Source of the DNA: Lingula anatina | Lineage: Eukaryota; Brachiopoda; Lingulata; Lingulida; Lingulidae | DNA: 38,961 nucleotides | Assembly (NCBI RefSeq): GCF_001039355.2 | Contig: NW_019773858.1 | Coordinates: 1 to 38,961, forward strand | Direction of reading: 5' to 3' | In this document: positions 20,851-33,150 of the stretch, piece after piece | Position numbering within the stretch: the stretch's first letter is position 1 | Layout of the letters: each line of letters begins with the position of its first letter | Made by a program: the position numbers and the translations under genes | Notes under the pieces: generated by a model | What the model was told of the DNA's origin: nothing | Seen by the model: only the letters and a program-made list of their open reading frames with translations | Database searches by the model: none

Positions 20851-22872
20851 CATAATCAGTCCAGATACCTGGCAACAACATTTTCACCAACTCTGTGGAA
20901 TCCCCCCTACAGATAATCAACAAATAAATGATGAAATAAAAAGATACGAGGAAATGGAAGGAGACCTTGTCCTAAATAGTCCCATAACAATTGGAGAAGT
21001 AAAGAACGCTATCAAAAAACTAAAAAATGGCAAGGCAGCCGGTGAAGACTCTATTAGAAATGAAATGTTAAAAACGGGAGTAAATTACCTAGTAGGACTA
21101 ATAACAAAAACCTTTAATTTAGCACTAAATACATGCGAAACCCCGGATGCCTGGAACTTAGGCCTTATACTGCCCTTATATTAATCTGGCGATCGAACTG
21201 ACCCATCAAATTATAGAGGCCTATGCATAACAAGCTGTTTAGGGAAACTGTTCAATTCTATACTGACAAATAGGATCACTCAATTCATAGAAACAAATCA
21301 AAAGCTAGACCTGGGTATCGCACCACAGATCATATATTTACCCTAAAATCTGTCATAAACAAATATTTAAACAAAAATAAACGCCTCTATACCTGCTTTG
21401 TTGATCTTCGTAAAGCCTTTGATACAGTCTGGCATAAAGGTCTGTTTATAAAACTCCTGAGACAAGGTATCAGAGGCAAAATATACAAACTCATAAAGTA
21501 CATGTACAATTATACAAGACTAGGCGTATCGGTTCCCACTGGTTTCACTGAACCATTTTTGTCCAAAATTGGCATACGGCAAGGTGATAACCTTAGTCCA
21601 GTACTTTTTAACATTTTCATAGATGACATAAAAAGTGAACTTCACATAAATGATACCTCAACAAGAGCTGATGGTCTAAGTCACATACTATACGCTGACG
21701 ACCTAGTCTTATTCTCACAAACAAAAGAAGGACTACAGACCCTACTTAACAAACTTGAAAACTACTGTCTGAAGTGAAAATTGAAGGTAAACGAAAATAA
21801 ATCTAAAGTTATGGTATTCAATAAGCTTGGGAAAATTGACCCACAAAATAACAGACCTATAGAAACAGTTAAGCAGTTTTCATACTTGGGAATAATTTTT
21901 ACAACCACAGGATCCTTAAAACAGACAATGGAAAACCTCAAACAAAAGGCCCTCAAAGCTATATTTTCATTAAAAGGGATGCTAAATTATCAGGAAATTT
22001 CTTCACCCCTACTAACCATGAAACTTTTTGACCAAATGATTAAACCAATTCTACTATATGGCTGTGAGGTTTGGGCACAAGAGATATTTTTAGACAAAAA
22101 AATGACACTACACAAATTGAATAAGATGCCATTCGAACAGAAACATTTAAAAATGTGTAAATGGACACTAGGTTTAAGAAAAACTTCCAGCAGTAATGCT
22201 TGCAGGGCAGAGCTTGGACGTCTTCCACTGTATTTGGACATTGTAAGTTTGGTGTCCAAATACAGTGCAAGACTGGACAACCTTCCAACTCACAGACTAG
22301 TCAAACAAGCTTACGACATGGAGCAAACAGAAAAGGGAAAAAGCTGGTTTTGGGCTACTACAAATCTTTCGGCATGCTGGGAAGTTTACCACCCAAATAA
22401 GAACACACATACTAAAATACACAACCACCAATATCTAAAGGAAGAAATAATAAAAAAAAAATAAAGTCAAATTTTTGGGAAGAATTGAAAAAAGGAGAAA
22501 ACAATAAACTCAGAACATATGGAAAAATTAAACACACATATGAGGCTGAACCCTATGTAAAACTCAATGTTCCTTTAGCTCAAAAAAAGGGTATTAGCAA
22601 AAATGAGGATCAGTGATCATGAATTAGAAATTGAAAGAGGACGATATACAAAACCAAAGAAGCCAATTGACAAAAGGAAATGCCCCCACTGCGACTCAGT
22701 AGAATATGAAGTACACTTTTTTCTAGAATGCAGTGAACGCAGAGTCGAACGAGAAATACTGTTCGCTTCCATACCGGAGGTGAATTTGCAGGGTCCAACA
22801 GACAATAAACTATCTATTTTACTCAATCCACTTGTAAAGGACATAACCTGTCACCCCTACCATATAGTATAG
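20851..22872 (+). pseudogene. LINE ORF, reverse transcriptase half with terminal zinc knuckle
   Basis: After a frame shift the reading resumes with SPDTWQQHF and the RT-0 region (IKKLKNGKAAGEDSI). It continues with YRGLCITS, FVDLRKAFDTVWH (motif A with its Asp), GIRQGDNLSPVLFN (motif B), ILYADDLVLF (motif C, YADD at 21691-21702), SKVMVFNK and FSYLGIIF (motifs D and E). The thumb-like LLYGCEVW and the C-terminal RKCPHCDSVE with HFFLEC follow. It copies RNA into DNA at the nicked target. Stops at 21182 (after LPLY) and 21776 (after NYCLK) and frame changes make it inactive. Confidence 0.9.
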
Positions 22873-24268
22873 TCCACACACCCCTATTAATAATAGGCAC
22901 TGCCACTTAGCATGAGCAGTTGTTTAGACAGACAGCTTAGGTGCAAGCAGTTGAGTTTATGCAGACATCCAAGAAGATAGAAATGTCATACAAAAAGAGG
23001 ACAAAAAATTTGTAAGTTTCATGTACTTTGCTTTTAACAACTGTCATTGTTACTATCAAATTCATATTGAGTGAAAATTTAGTTTTAGGGAAATACATTG
23101 TGGTATTTAAAAGTCTCAGTAAAATTTGGGTGTGGACTCGCGGATAATTCAAAAGAAGTGTCATTTTTCTTCATTATTTAATGTATTCACTTTATTAATA
23201 TTTATTTATCTGTTTGTTTCTTTATATCTATATATAATGTGCTCTAGGGTTTTTTGTCAGTTATTTACGCATTTTTTCTTTTCTTTTATTTTACAGATTT
23301 GAACCATACACACATGAGTATCGTCACACAAGTTTGTGTAAAGAGACAATAAATCAACCGTATGAGTACAAATACAGTCTTCTCTTTTGTATATTGAAGT
23401 GTCACCCGTCACACCACTCTCTGTGCAGAGTGTGACTGCCATATGTAAATTTATTAACAGTGCAATTAAAAAGCGTGTATCCCTGCGTGGATGAGCATAG
23501 TTTATTACTTAAATTATTCTTTTAATATTTGTATTAGTTAGAGAGCCTGTAAATGTAAACCATTTCTTTGTGCTCAATAAATTATTAAATAAATTAGTTT
23601 ATGGGTGCTCGTCGTTTCTTCTTAAATCATCTGTCTAGCTTTTAATACTAGTTTTGTGAAAGAAGAATTCTTGTTGCTTCTATATTTTTCTTCATGCCCT
23701 CGTGTGTTGATGTTGGGATTGCGAGACCAAATCGAATCGACTGATCGAATATTAAAAGACAACAATAACAAAATAAATAGAATAATTAATAAATTTAATG
23801 TGAGGGAAAAACAGTACAAAACACAGATAAAAATTGAAACAAATTGAAAACTGCTGCCGGTGAGATTGCTGTCGAAGTTGCCGGGTAGACCACTGTTGTC
23901 AGGTGCGCAACTGAGACGAGGGCTTGTGAGAATCGGGGCCACTAGTGTCAGGAGCCATTGAATCGCTAAACTACAGAGTTGTTGATGCTGCCGTGAAGTG
24001 TGCTGGTTGGTCAGTAGAAACTGCCAAGCTTATATATGTTGGAGCTTACAACTGCTCCTTTTTGGGAGAGTTAACAAAAAAGGAGGGGGTTGGGTGAATC
24101 GTCGTTGACACTACCAGATTTGTCTTTTTCGATTTCAGACAAAGGAAAGAACAATAAAAGACATGCATGTACAGTAACGGAGGAAGCAAAAGAGCTTTGC
24201 ACATTTTACATGCGACCATCTTTAAGATAAAGCAGTGAGCCTTTTTCCAACTGCTCCATTTCTGAGAC
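22873..24268. other. Intergenic sequence upstream of the Roco gene
   Basis: No gene is seen. A weak relative of the 69-bp minisatellite lies at about 23,846-23,940. No TATA box with confident spacing is visible before the Roco ATG. A non-coding first exon could be present but I cannot place it. Confidence 0.45.
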
Positions 24269-27200
24269 ATGGCTTACAGACAAGTAACAGCAGGTAGAGA
24301 GAGTCTTGATCACTTACATAGGCTACAGTTGTCTCCACAGTCCAAGACACCAGACACTGTGCTGGAATGGACTGAGCTTCATATAGATTCTGCTGATATA
24401 GACAACCTACCAGAGTCCATTGACAGGTGCAGAAATGTTAAGAAGATCGATGCATCACGTAACATGTTATCTTCTTTGCCACAGTCTATATTCAACCTGC
24501 CACACCTCACAGTGTTAAACCTATCCCACAATGCCTTCACTACATTCCCCATAGCACTGTGTGGCTTGACTAACCTAGAGGAGCTGAACCTGTCAGACAA
24601 CCAGCTATCTGACATACCAGGGGATATCACTAGTTTAAAGGGGCTTAGAATATTATTCCTCGATAACAATGCCTTTGCTACATTCCCAGAAGATCTATGT
24701 GACTTGACTAACCTAGAGGAGCTTCACCTGTCAGACAACAAGCTATCTGACATACCAGGGGATATCACTAGGTTAAAGGGGCTTAGAATATTATTCCTCG
24801 ATAACAATTCCTTCACTACATTCCCCAAAGAACTATGTGGCTTGACTTACCTAGAGAAGCTGTACCTGTTTTTCAACCAGCTATCTGACATACCAGTGGA
24901 TATCGCCAGGATGGAGGGGCTTAGATTATTCTGGCTCCATGAAAATGCCTTCACTATCTTCCCCATAGCACTATGTGGTTTGACTAACCTAGTGGAGCTG
25001 GACATGGTTGACAACAAGCTATCTGACATACCAGAGGATATCAAGAGGATGGAGGGGCTAAGAATATTCTGGGTTCATGACAATGCCTTTACTACATTCC
25101 CCATAGCACTGTGTGGCTTGATTGGCCTAGAAAAGCTGGACCTGTCTCACAACAAGCTATCTGACGTACCAGTGGATATCAGCAAGATGAAGGGACTTAA
25201 ACTATTCTGGCTCAATAACAATGACTACACTACATTCCCCATAGCACTGTGTGGCCTGACTAATCTAGAGAAGCTGTACCTGGATAACAACAAGCTAACT
25301 GACGTACCAGAGGACATCACAAAAATGACTAAACTTCAGATACTTAAACTGGAATCCAATAAAATCACTCATTTGCCACGTCAGATCTGTAATATGGAAA
25401 CAAATTTAAAGGTGACAGATAATCCTCTGGTGCAACCACCTAAACATATTGCCAACAGGGGGCTAGATGCCATCAAGAGGTATTTTGAGGCATTAACTGA
25501 CACCAAGGCAATCCAATCAAGCAGAATACAGATAAGCTTTCTTGGAGAAACAGAAGCAGGAAAAACTAGCATTTCACGTACTTTGCAACTTGGACAGTCA
25601 ATCCTCACAAAGGAGGCAGACAGGACAAGAGTGGTGGAGCAGGGGACATGGGAGGTTGACCAAGATATTGGCTTCAATATCAATGACTTTGGTGGACATG
25701 ATGCCTATAAAATAGGACATCCCATATTTATCTCCACTACAGGCTTGGTTTTCATCACTTTCAATCTTTCTAAATATGATGCAGAAAATGAGGGTCATTT
25801 TAAGCTGCACATTGGAGACTGGATTGACAAGGTGCAAGCACAGATACCAGGGATACAAATAGCTATCATTGGAACTCACCTTGATGAGGTTGAAATCACA
25901 CAAGTAGAAACAAAATGCTCTGCAATAACCAGGCATCTTGAAGACCATGCAGATAAAAAGAAAAGGTGGTATCGAGCACAAAAGGAGACATGTGAGAGCA
26001 AAAGAAAAGAAATTCCGAAAGCCCAAGCATCTCTCCGCCAAGCCTACCAAAGCAAAGTAGCTCATCTTCAGACCTTGTATGGTCAGATGAAACCCGTCTA
26101 TGAGCAAATTTTTACAGTGAGTTCAAAAACCTATAAAGGAGTTCCAGAGCTGAGAGACTACCTTGTTTCTTTTGCCAAGGCAAGTGATGAAGTTCTACCA
26201 GGAATGTGGGTGGAAGCAGCCAAGAATATCTGCACCAAGAAAATCGAAGACTCTGAAAACACACTTAGCTGGGAAGTGGTTGAAGACCTCATTCTGCAAA
26301 ATGCACCTACATCATGGAAAGAGAAGTACTCAGAGAAAGAAAAAGAAAAAGAAAGAATGATTTGTGACATCTTAAGTTTCCTAGCTCACCGTGGAGACAT
26401 AATATGGTTTGATAGAAGCCTTTCCCTGAAGACAGTAGTTTTCCACAAGCAAGAAATTCTAGTAAATGTTCTCAAGGCAGTCCTGACTCATGATCAAGAT
26501 GAAGTATCACAGAAGCTCCGGAGGTCCATGAATATTACAGAAATTACCGCACCTAAAATAAAAGAAGACATCTTCAGCAGAGGAATTGTTTCTAAACAAG
26601 TTATGAGCTGCCTGTGTGAGTCTTTCCGATTGTCAAGCACTGAAGTTGATGTCATGATAGAAATGATGCTGAAACTGGAGCTTTGCTATCGAGTCCAAGA
26701 AGATAAAAAAGATAAAAAAATCCTTAAACCCAGTACCTCATTCCACTTTCCATGGCTTCTCACTGAAGAAAGACAACCTGAGCTAGACACCAAATGGCCC
26801 AGCAAGGTTCCTCCAGACACCACACAACTTACCCTGCAGGTTTTCTTTCCATACAAATGTCCAGATGGCTTATATGAGAAATTTTCCGTTCGTCAGCACA
26901 GATATCTTGGATTCAGGAAGACCATGCGAATGGACTGGAAGGATGGAGTGTATGCAGAACTTGAGTGCTGCAAAATGCAGCTGACACGGTGGCAAAACCA
27001 GTCAAATCCTGATGCAGTCAGCCAAGATCCAGACTGGGTTATCAGCATTGCTGTCCGTGGATCACATCTCTCAGACTTGTGGGGTGTTCTCAGGCGAGGT
27101 CACAATGACCTTATGAATATCATTAAAGAAGACTGGCCTGGGCTGTCATATAACAAGTACCTTGTGTGTCCCCACTGTGTGAGTGAGAACAGTGAGCACC

Positions 27201-28059
27201 CAACCCTCTTCCCTGGAGAGATACTTGACCAAACCATTGGGGCTACCTCCAAACCAAGACAGGTGCCATGTGTCAATTCTGGTGTATCCATTCCTGGAGA
27301 CCTGGTTTATCCACCGAGCTGGCAGGAAGGTAAACACAGTACTATTACATGTATAGCATAACCACAGTGATTAATTACCTCTCTTCCTCTATTACAAAAA
27401 TGTTGTCAGACTGCCTTCCCCTGATCATGACATACAAAATAATGTACAAACAAGAACAGTTTCATGATGTTGATCACTTTCCGTTAAGCGCAGCAATCAA
27501 GCTGTAATAACATTACCCCAGTGAATGACTTTCCATACAAAGTATTTTTGTAAAAATGTTCACATATTTTCTCCATTCACTTAGTCAACATGCAAATAAG
27601 TGTTCTTACAGCAGTGAGGATTTTTTTTTTTTTTTTGTTACGTTTTTAGTATTTTTCTATGGTTGCCCTGCCTGAGTGTCAAAGGCTTATTATTAATTAT
27701 CCGCCAAAATTACTATTTTTACGTAACGACTACAGGGATTTTATTATCTTTTATATATTAATAATTATAAAACTGTTTAATTGTTTTCAGTTCTGGATAA
27801 AGAAAAACCTATGATTTGTGAAAAAATCACAGAACCCTGTCTCAGGAACATGTTGAATGAACTCCTCCAAGAAGGCATTATAACCGACCGTGAATATGAA
27901 TGGTTAAAGCCAGACACTTCAGCTACTAGTGTGTTATGTCCAAAGAAAACTGCTGACTTCCTGGACGCACTCAAAACCAGAGAAGACGAGGCGTTTGATT
28001 TATTTATAGAATGCCTCGGGAAAAATGCACAAAGTGAGCTTGCTGCCCTTTTAAAATAA
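24269..28059 (+). CDS. LRR-Roc-COR GTPase with C-terminal CARD (MFHAS1-like Roco protein)
   Basis: There are two exons, 24269-27329 and 27791-28059, joined in phase 1 (GAAG|GTAAAC ... TTTTCAG|TTCTGG), giving 1109 residues. An in-frame TGA lies two codons before the ATG. Residues ~34-395 are leucine-rich repeats. The Roc GTPase runs ~419-640, with P-loop GETEAGKT (426-433), DFGGHD (473-478) and THLD (536-539, in place of NKxD). A Lys/Glu-rich helical insert follows, then a COR-type region to about 900 and a CPHC (967-970)...DLVYP tail typical of invertebrate MFHAS1-like proteins. Exon 2 encodes a CARD (~1032-1106: LNELLQEGIITDREYEWL ... EAFDLFIECLG). Known Roco proteins are GTP-regulated scaffolds; a CARD suggests recruitment of CARD partners in innate immune or death signalling (inference). 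Reading through the intron would end at 27361 without the CARD. Confidence 0.9.
24536..25363 (+). repeat. Six 138-bp (46-residue) LRR pairs inside the Roco exon
   Basis: Starting at residue 90, six consecutive 46-residue blocks, with no length change between them, alternate two LRR types (FTTFPIALCGLTNLEEL then LSDIPxDIxxxxGLRIxFL). Nucleotide copies 1 and 2 are nearly identical. Later copies drift, mainly at the exposed residues. This indicates expansion by in-frame unequal crossing-over. Confidence 0.92.
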
Positions 28060-28366
28060 ACCAAGTGGTCAGCAAAACTGACTGTATGGACTTTCTGAGG
28101 CAGTCGTGTCATTTAGTTAGTACAGATTTTAATGTGTTTTCAGAAATTATTTAATATTGCCAAACACTTACGTATTAGTGGCAGCATATATTTCAGTTTA
28201 TAAAAGCTTTTATGAAGGGGAAAAAAACAAAAAAACAAACAATGACCCTTGGTCAGTTAGACTAAAGAACGGTCCCTGCAGTGATTCCTGGCAGTCGCCT
28301 ACCCAGTGAATTCAATATAATCCATGAATGAGAAAGGGGATGTCCCAGCTGACTGTTATCAATCAG

Positions 28367-30298
28367 GAGTCCCCCTCACGTGGAAAACGATGGAGGTGGA
28401 TTGGATGGATTGGATGACGAGTCCACAATGACAGGGTTTACAATAATAGCTGTGGTGTGCTGCGTGGTGGGAACGTCCTTGGTCTGGGTGATCATTATTT
28501 ATCAGACCAGGAAGAGGAGTGAGACATACAGCAGTACACCTACAGGTGAGAACATATGATAATACGTCATTATTCTATTAGATGTTGTCTGTTCGATTCT
28601 GTACCAGTATTGGGGGGAAGGGGGTGAAAAATATTTCACAGTGGGATGCTGCTTTAGAAAATTGGAAAGTCACAGAAAACTCGACATCGTAAAAATCTGA
28701 ATGCACTTTATTTCTCCATATATGAAGTTATAAAGATACAAAAACAGCTATATGTTTTCACTACCACGGCAATATTTGAGTGTCACAAAAATGAGGCTTT
28801 AGGTGTAATAATGCTGACGGAAAAACCGAATATTGTAATCTTCAGTGCATAACACAGCTGATGAATTTAATTGCCGGACCCTTAATAAAATATTATAACT
28901 TCTACAGATAAGACAACTTTACCTGGTGACTTGACGTCATATAATCCATTAGATGAGGAACGGGAAAGCTCAAAGTCGGACCAGTTCCTGGAGTATCAGG
29001 GACATGTGTTACCCATGTTCCAGTCACACCCCCGGCACGCCAAGTCTGAAAGTGGGCGCACGGCCGCCATCTTTCCAAGTGATGTGGAGGATGATGATCT
29101 AAAACAGTCAGTGTCGCTGACTTGTGATGAACACCAGCCGGCTGCAGAGTCAGGTTTGTACTGAGACGATTTGAAAGATTTTTTTACCTATTTTTACATT
29201 TTCAGAATTGGTAAAATGTTAAGAAGACAAATGTATCTGATATTTTATTTGCCTCGAGCAGTAAGAACCATACAAGCCTTAGGGTTAAAAACTTCATGTG
29301 AAATATATTCTGGAGCGAGCCGAAATTACAAATTGATGTCAATCTTCAATAGAAAAAAAATTGAATAGAAAAAAACTTTCTTGTAATCCTGTGGAGAAAT
29401 AAAATGTTATTTTTCTCTTTTCCACAGAGCACAGTTTATCTCTGCCAAGAAGTGCATCAGACAGTAGCTCTTCCAGCACACGGAGCACCAACAGCACTGG
29501 ACTGGATTCTTTGCAGACCTTTAACCCTCATCCTAAACTAGTCAATTACAATGGGGTCCGAGACAGGTCACCAAGCCCAGTGGCCATGATTCATCAGCCA
29601 CCGCAGTGGTTTAACGCCAGCTCCCTGCCTCACACCAGATCAACAGCAGATAGTTATCACTGCTCCAAGTCACCCACAGACAATCCAGGTACTTTTAGCA
29701 TTTGGTTGACATTTTCTAAGCCATTCCAATTGATAGTTGAGATTAATAGAACAAGGATAGATCTGTGGTAAGGAAAATAATTTGTTTTACTGCACACCCA
29801 TATGCCCTGCATTTTAACTATTTTTTGGTTATTCGAACTTTTTTGTAAATAATTATATTGCCACAGTGCTCACGTGTCTCTGGACATTATTCTCACACCA
29901 CATCTCACACATTGCCAATAGGTAATGTATTTATTGATTTGTTTATCATTATAAAAAGTCTGAGTTAACATTTTGATATGTGGGGTCATCATTAATCCGT
30001 ACTTTTTAGTTGTCTTTGGCAGATGTTAAGATTTTTTTATACCTATGATGCCTGAATGTATAAAAGTTAAGTGTTTATGTGTATAATATGGATCCTTCCA
30101 GATCTGTATCCAGACTCTGAGGTTCATCCCAATCATCACTCATCCAGTGCCAGTTCTCTAAAGTCACCAAGTCACCATACCAGTAGTAATAGTAGTAGTC
30201 ATCCTCAGCTCAGCCATCTCAGCTCACATCATAATATAGACTCTAGGGACATCCCCAGTGAAAACAATCACAATCACAGACACTTTGATAGTGCTTAA
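28367..30298 (+). CDS. LRIG: Transmembrane and cytoplasmic end of an LRIG-family receptor (partial)
   Basis: Four exons: 28367-28545, 28908-29153, 29428-29688 and 30102-30298 (stop), with all three internal junctions in phase 1 and good GT-AG sites. The first exon carries [20 protein letters not shown] followed by [11 protein letters not shown]; the next begins [13 protein letters not shown]. This is strikingly like the membrane helix and juxtamembrane part of vertebrate LRIG1-3, which bind and down-regulate receptor tyrosine kinases and modulate BMP signalling. The tail is Ser/His/Asn-rich and diverged. The LRR and Ig exons are absent from the window. An in-frame TGA upstream shows the frame must enter by splicing at 28366, or start at the ATG at 28428. 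It lies 308 bases after the Roco stop on the same strand. Confidence 0.85.
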
Positions 30299-30777
30299 CG
30301 CCGCCATCGCGGAAGACAAGCGCCTCCTATAGGGGGCAGGTCACAACACAGACAACATGGCAGAAGGACTTTAAGTTCTTCATCTCAACAACACCATAGA
30401 CACTTGTATGTGAATCCAATGGATGAAACGTTAGAAACAGCAGGGAGCATTCCAGAGGTTGGTTTGAAATCACCTTCAAAACAAAAGGTGGCGCTGCCTC
30501 ACAGGACAGGAGATGACAGAGTTTAGCAAACAGAGTTATGTATGTTAATTCGTTCTGGAGAGGATTGCACAGTGGAAAGATGACTGGATTTATTCTTTTG
30601 AGAAATAAGTTCACAATTTGACCACAGCTATGGCAACAATGCAACTCAACTGTTTACTCAACATTATGCAAATTAAAAAACCCGTTTCTATGCCAGTCTC
30701 ACAATTGTATAACATTATTATATCTTACTACTTATGAAAGTAAATCGGCTGTTTTTCTCTTTTTTTAACACATACAA

Positions 30778-30783
30778 AATAAA
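30778..30783 (+). promoter_or_regulatory. Candidate polyadenylation signal AATAAA for the LRIG gene
   Basis: It lies 480 bases after the LRIG stop, in AT-rich sequence consistent with a 3' untranslated region. Confidence 0.4.
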
Positions 30784-33050
30784 GGTAAGTTGTATTACTG
30801 TAGTGCATTTCTGTTTCATGTGTTCTTTCTTCACACTTTGTGTGTGTAAGTGTATAGCGATGAATTAACTTGACAAGGTTATGTAAATATTGTACAGGTA
30901 TTCCTTGTATATTATGTACAGTGTATGAATCGTGCAATAGAATTTTTTGTTGGTGGGAGCTAAAGTTGATCTTCTAAAAGATACTATATATAAGGATGTA
31001 TGGTGGATGTGGCATTTCTATGAAGTAGGTCAAAAATTACCTTAGTCGTATTGTTTCATGTCATGATATGTTGCATAACAAAATCCTAAGACACCAATAT
31101 TTTGATTTGGCTTTGGGGGATAAAAGTTGGCATCGTTTAGCCAATTGTATAGCACAATACTTTATCTGTTGCATCTTGTTAAATACTTCTTGTTTATGTT
31201 ATGACCAAGGTTACAAGATCTACACATTCTTTTAATTTCCCTTTAATTACAATAATCTATGGCGTAATATATTTGTCTACCATCTAATGTGTGCGTGCGA
31301 GTATGTGGTAGGATTTATTTAATGTGCACTTATATCCTTGTATCATGTACTTTTTTAATTTTTGGGGGTCTCTTCATGCAACTTTTGGTGATTAACTGAC
31401 ATTTGCTAAAATGTGCACATCCTCATAGATCAGTATTATTACCAGGCTTTGTTTATTAGGTTATATTGTCATGGATACCATGAAAACACTGGTTGTCATT
31501 GATACATGGTAAACAGCACAGTCAAACTGTCCCTGTACCAGAGGTAGTGGTATCATGTTTTTCCCAAGTTGTAAATTGAAACAAATATCTCTGTTTGTAG
31601 TGTATAAATTTTTTGTTATACAATACATAGCACAGATGGAGTGGACTAGCTGGATGTACTGGGAAATATAGTTGTAGTAAAAAATTGTATCAAGTTTAGT
31701 ATTCATAAATTATGAGGAAGTCATACATGCCATCTACCATCTATTAAATTTTTATCTTCAAATATAAAGATAGGTAGACTGTGCTGGCATGTTATATATA
31801 AGCCAGTTGTTTAAAAAGGCAAGAAAATAAAGGAAGTAATACATACTTATAATTAAATAAATTGGCTTGAATTTTGTTATGTACAGACACATTGTCTGTT
31901 CATATAGCCATCACCTGCATCTGTCGTCACTGTGCATTGATAATACGATAAGTGGAAAACTGTTTGACCTTTTGTTTTCAAACTTGCAGAACTGATGAAT
32001 ATTCATAAAATACAGGTCAAAATCGAAAACTGGACCATTTTGCTTTTCAAAAGTAGGCTTTTTTAGCATATATCCAATACAGATAATATTTTTCAAGGGA
32101 AACTGCTTAGCCCATTGTCTTCAAACTTATAGGAGTGATCGATATTACTAGAGCCGAGTTCAACATTTAGCTTGACCGGACGATTTTTCCAAAAGTAATG
32201 ATATCGTTTATTTTTTTTCAGCATATTTCGAAAATAAAATGCTAAATATCTCCCAAACCGAAGATATTATATAAAAGTTAAATAAAGAACCAAAAGTCGC
32301 ATGTGGACATTTGGAATATGACATTACATTTGACCTTAGACCTATATTTCAAGGTCAAATGGGCCACAATTTTGTAAAAACAATTTTTCTGTCAAGAAAT
32401 ATTTGCTTGTAAAACTGTAAAGATCCATTTTAATCAACATTAATTAAGTCTGTAATTACAAGGTGTTTGGTGCATGCTGAGTTAAACATTACACTTACCT
32501 GGAGTGATAACATGAAAAGTTTTGAAAAAAAGCAAGGAAGCCAATGTACCTTTTAAGGAAATTCACTAGGAATGTGACCATTTTAACGAAACCTTACAGG
32601 TGTTATACAGTATTGAAGGTTTTTAACTTATGGGCTAATTCGATAGCATGGACGTGCAACTGTAGAGGGGAAAAAACAGAAAAAGTTGAGACGGCAAGTG
32701 GCGTGATTAGAACAGATGGTACTCCTACAGAATCTGATTATCTTGAGAGGGTCGCAAATAAAAGTCTACCATGAGTGACGGCTTCCACCCTGTTCACGAC
32801 TTTTAATTCTTTTATCAATCAACTCCAGGGAATAAACATATATTTAAGATATTTAGCTTGATGAGGAATGAAATAAATTGCTTTACATAGAAACATTAAA
32901 TACTAGACAGGCAGAATAGAATGGAAGTGGGCCATTAGCACTCCGATATACAGGGGTAATGTATATTAGCTTTTGAAGCTTGGGATTGAGCGTTATGTAC
33001 ATGTAGCAGTACTTACAACAGCACTTACAGCACTAACAGTATGTACTTAC
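30784..33050. other. Intergenic sequence, probable repeat debris near 32.1-32.5 kb
   Basis: No gene is recognised. Around 32,330-32,362 there is an everted pair TGACCTT...AAGGTCA of nuclear-receptor half-site type. It may be chance or part of a decayed repeat. Confidence 0.45.
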
Positions 33051-33150
33051 AACCCATTTTAGTGCCAAATTGTCCGTCTACATTTGGAAATCGTAGGAGT
33101 TTGGCATGAGGCTTCGTTCTTTTTCCATCTTCTACTGACCTTTGTCCTAT
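33051..33150 (-). other. Possible isolated coding exon, minus strand
   Basis: A 100-base open segment reading IGQRSVEDGKRTKPHAKLLR and about 13 more residues is bounded on the minus strand by GGTTTTCAG (acceptor) and GGTTGTAAGTAC (donor). The product is not recognised and no neighbouring exons were found. It may be a chance pair of splice-like sites. Confidence 0.25.

Larger units (their letters stand above)
19495..22872 (+). mobile_element. Non-LTR retrotransposon (APE endonuclease plus reverse transcriptase), broken
   Basis: One continuous set of homologous segments covers endonuclease, linker, reverse transcriptase and a C-terminal CCHC-like end in the order expected for APE-type LINEs. 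At least four lesions are visible: a frame break at 20850, a stop at 21182, a small deletion with frame change near 21310, and a stop at 21776. A further frame break lies around 22,464-22,600. Near-complete length suggests moderate age. The clade (CR1/L2/I-like) cannot be settled by eye. The 3' end is not sharply marked. Confidence 0.9.

Noticed and set aside
20422-20923. Long minus-strand frames opposite the LINE
   Set aside because: They are shadows of the plus-strand endonuclease frame and carry no motif.
25598-26107. 169-residue minus-strand frame
   Set aside because: It is antisense to the Roc domain, which has intact catalytic motifs on the plus strand.
32330-32362. Everted nuclear-receptor element TGACCTT...AAGGTCA
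   Set aside because: It is a single imperfect pair in anonymous, probably repeat-derived sequence. Chance is likely.
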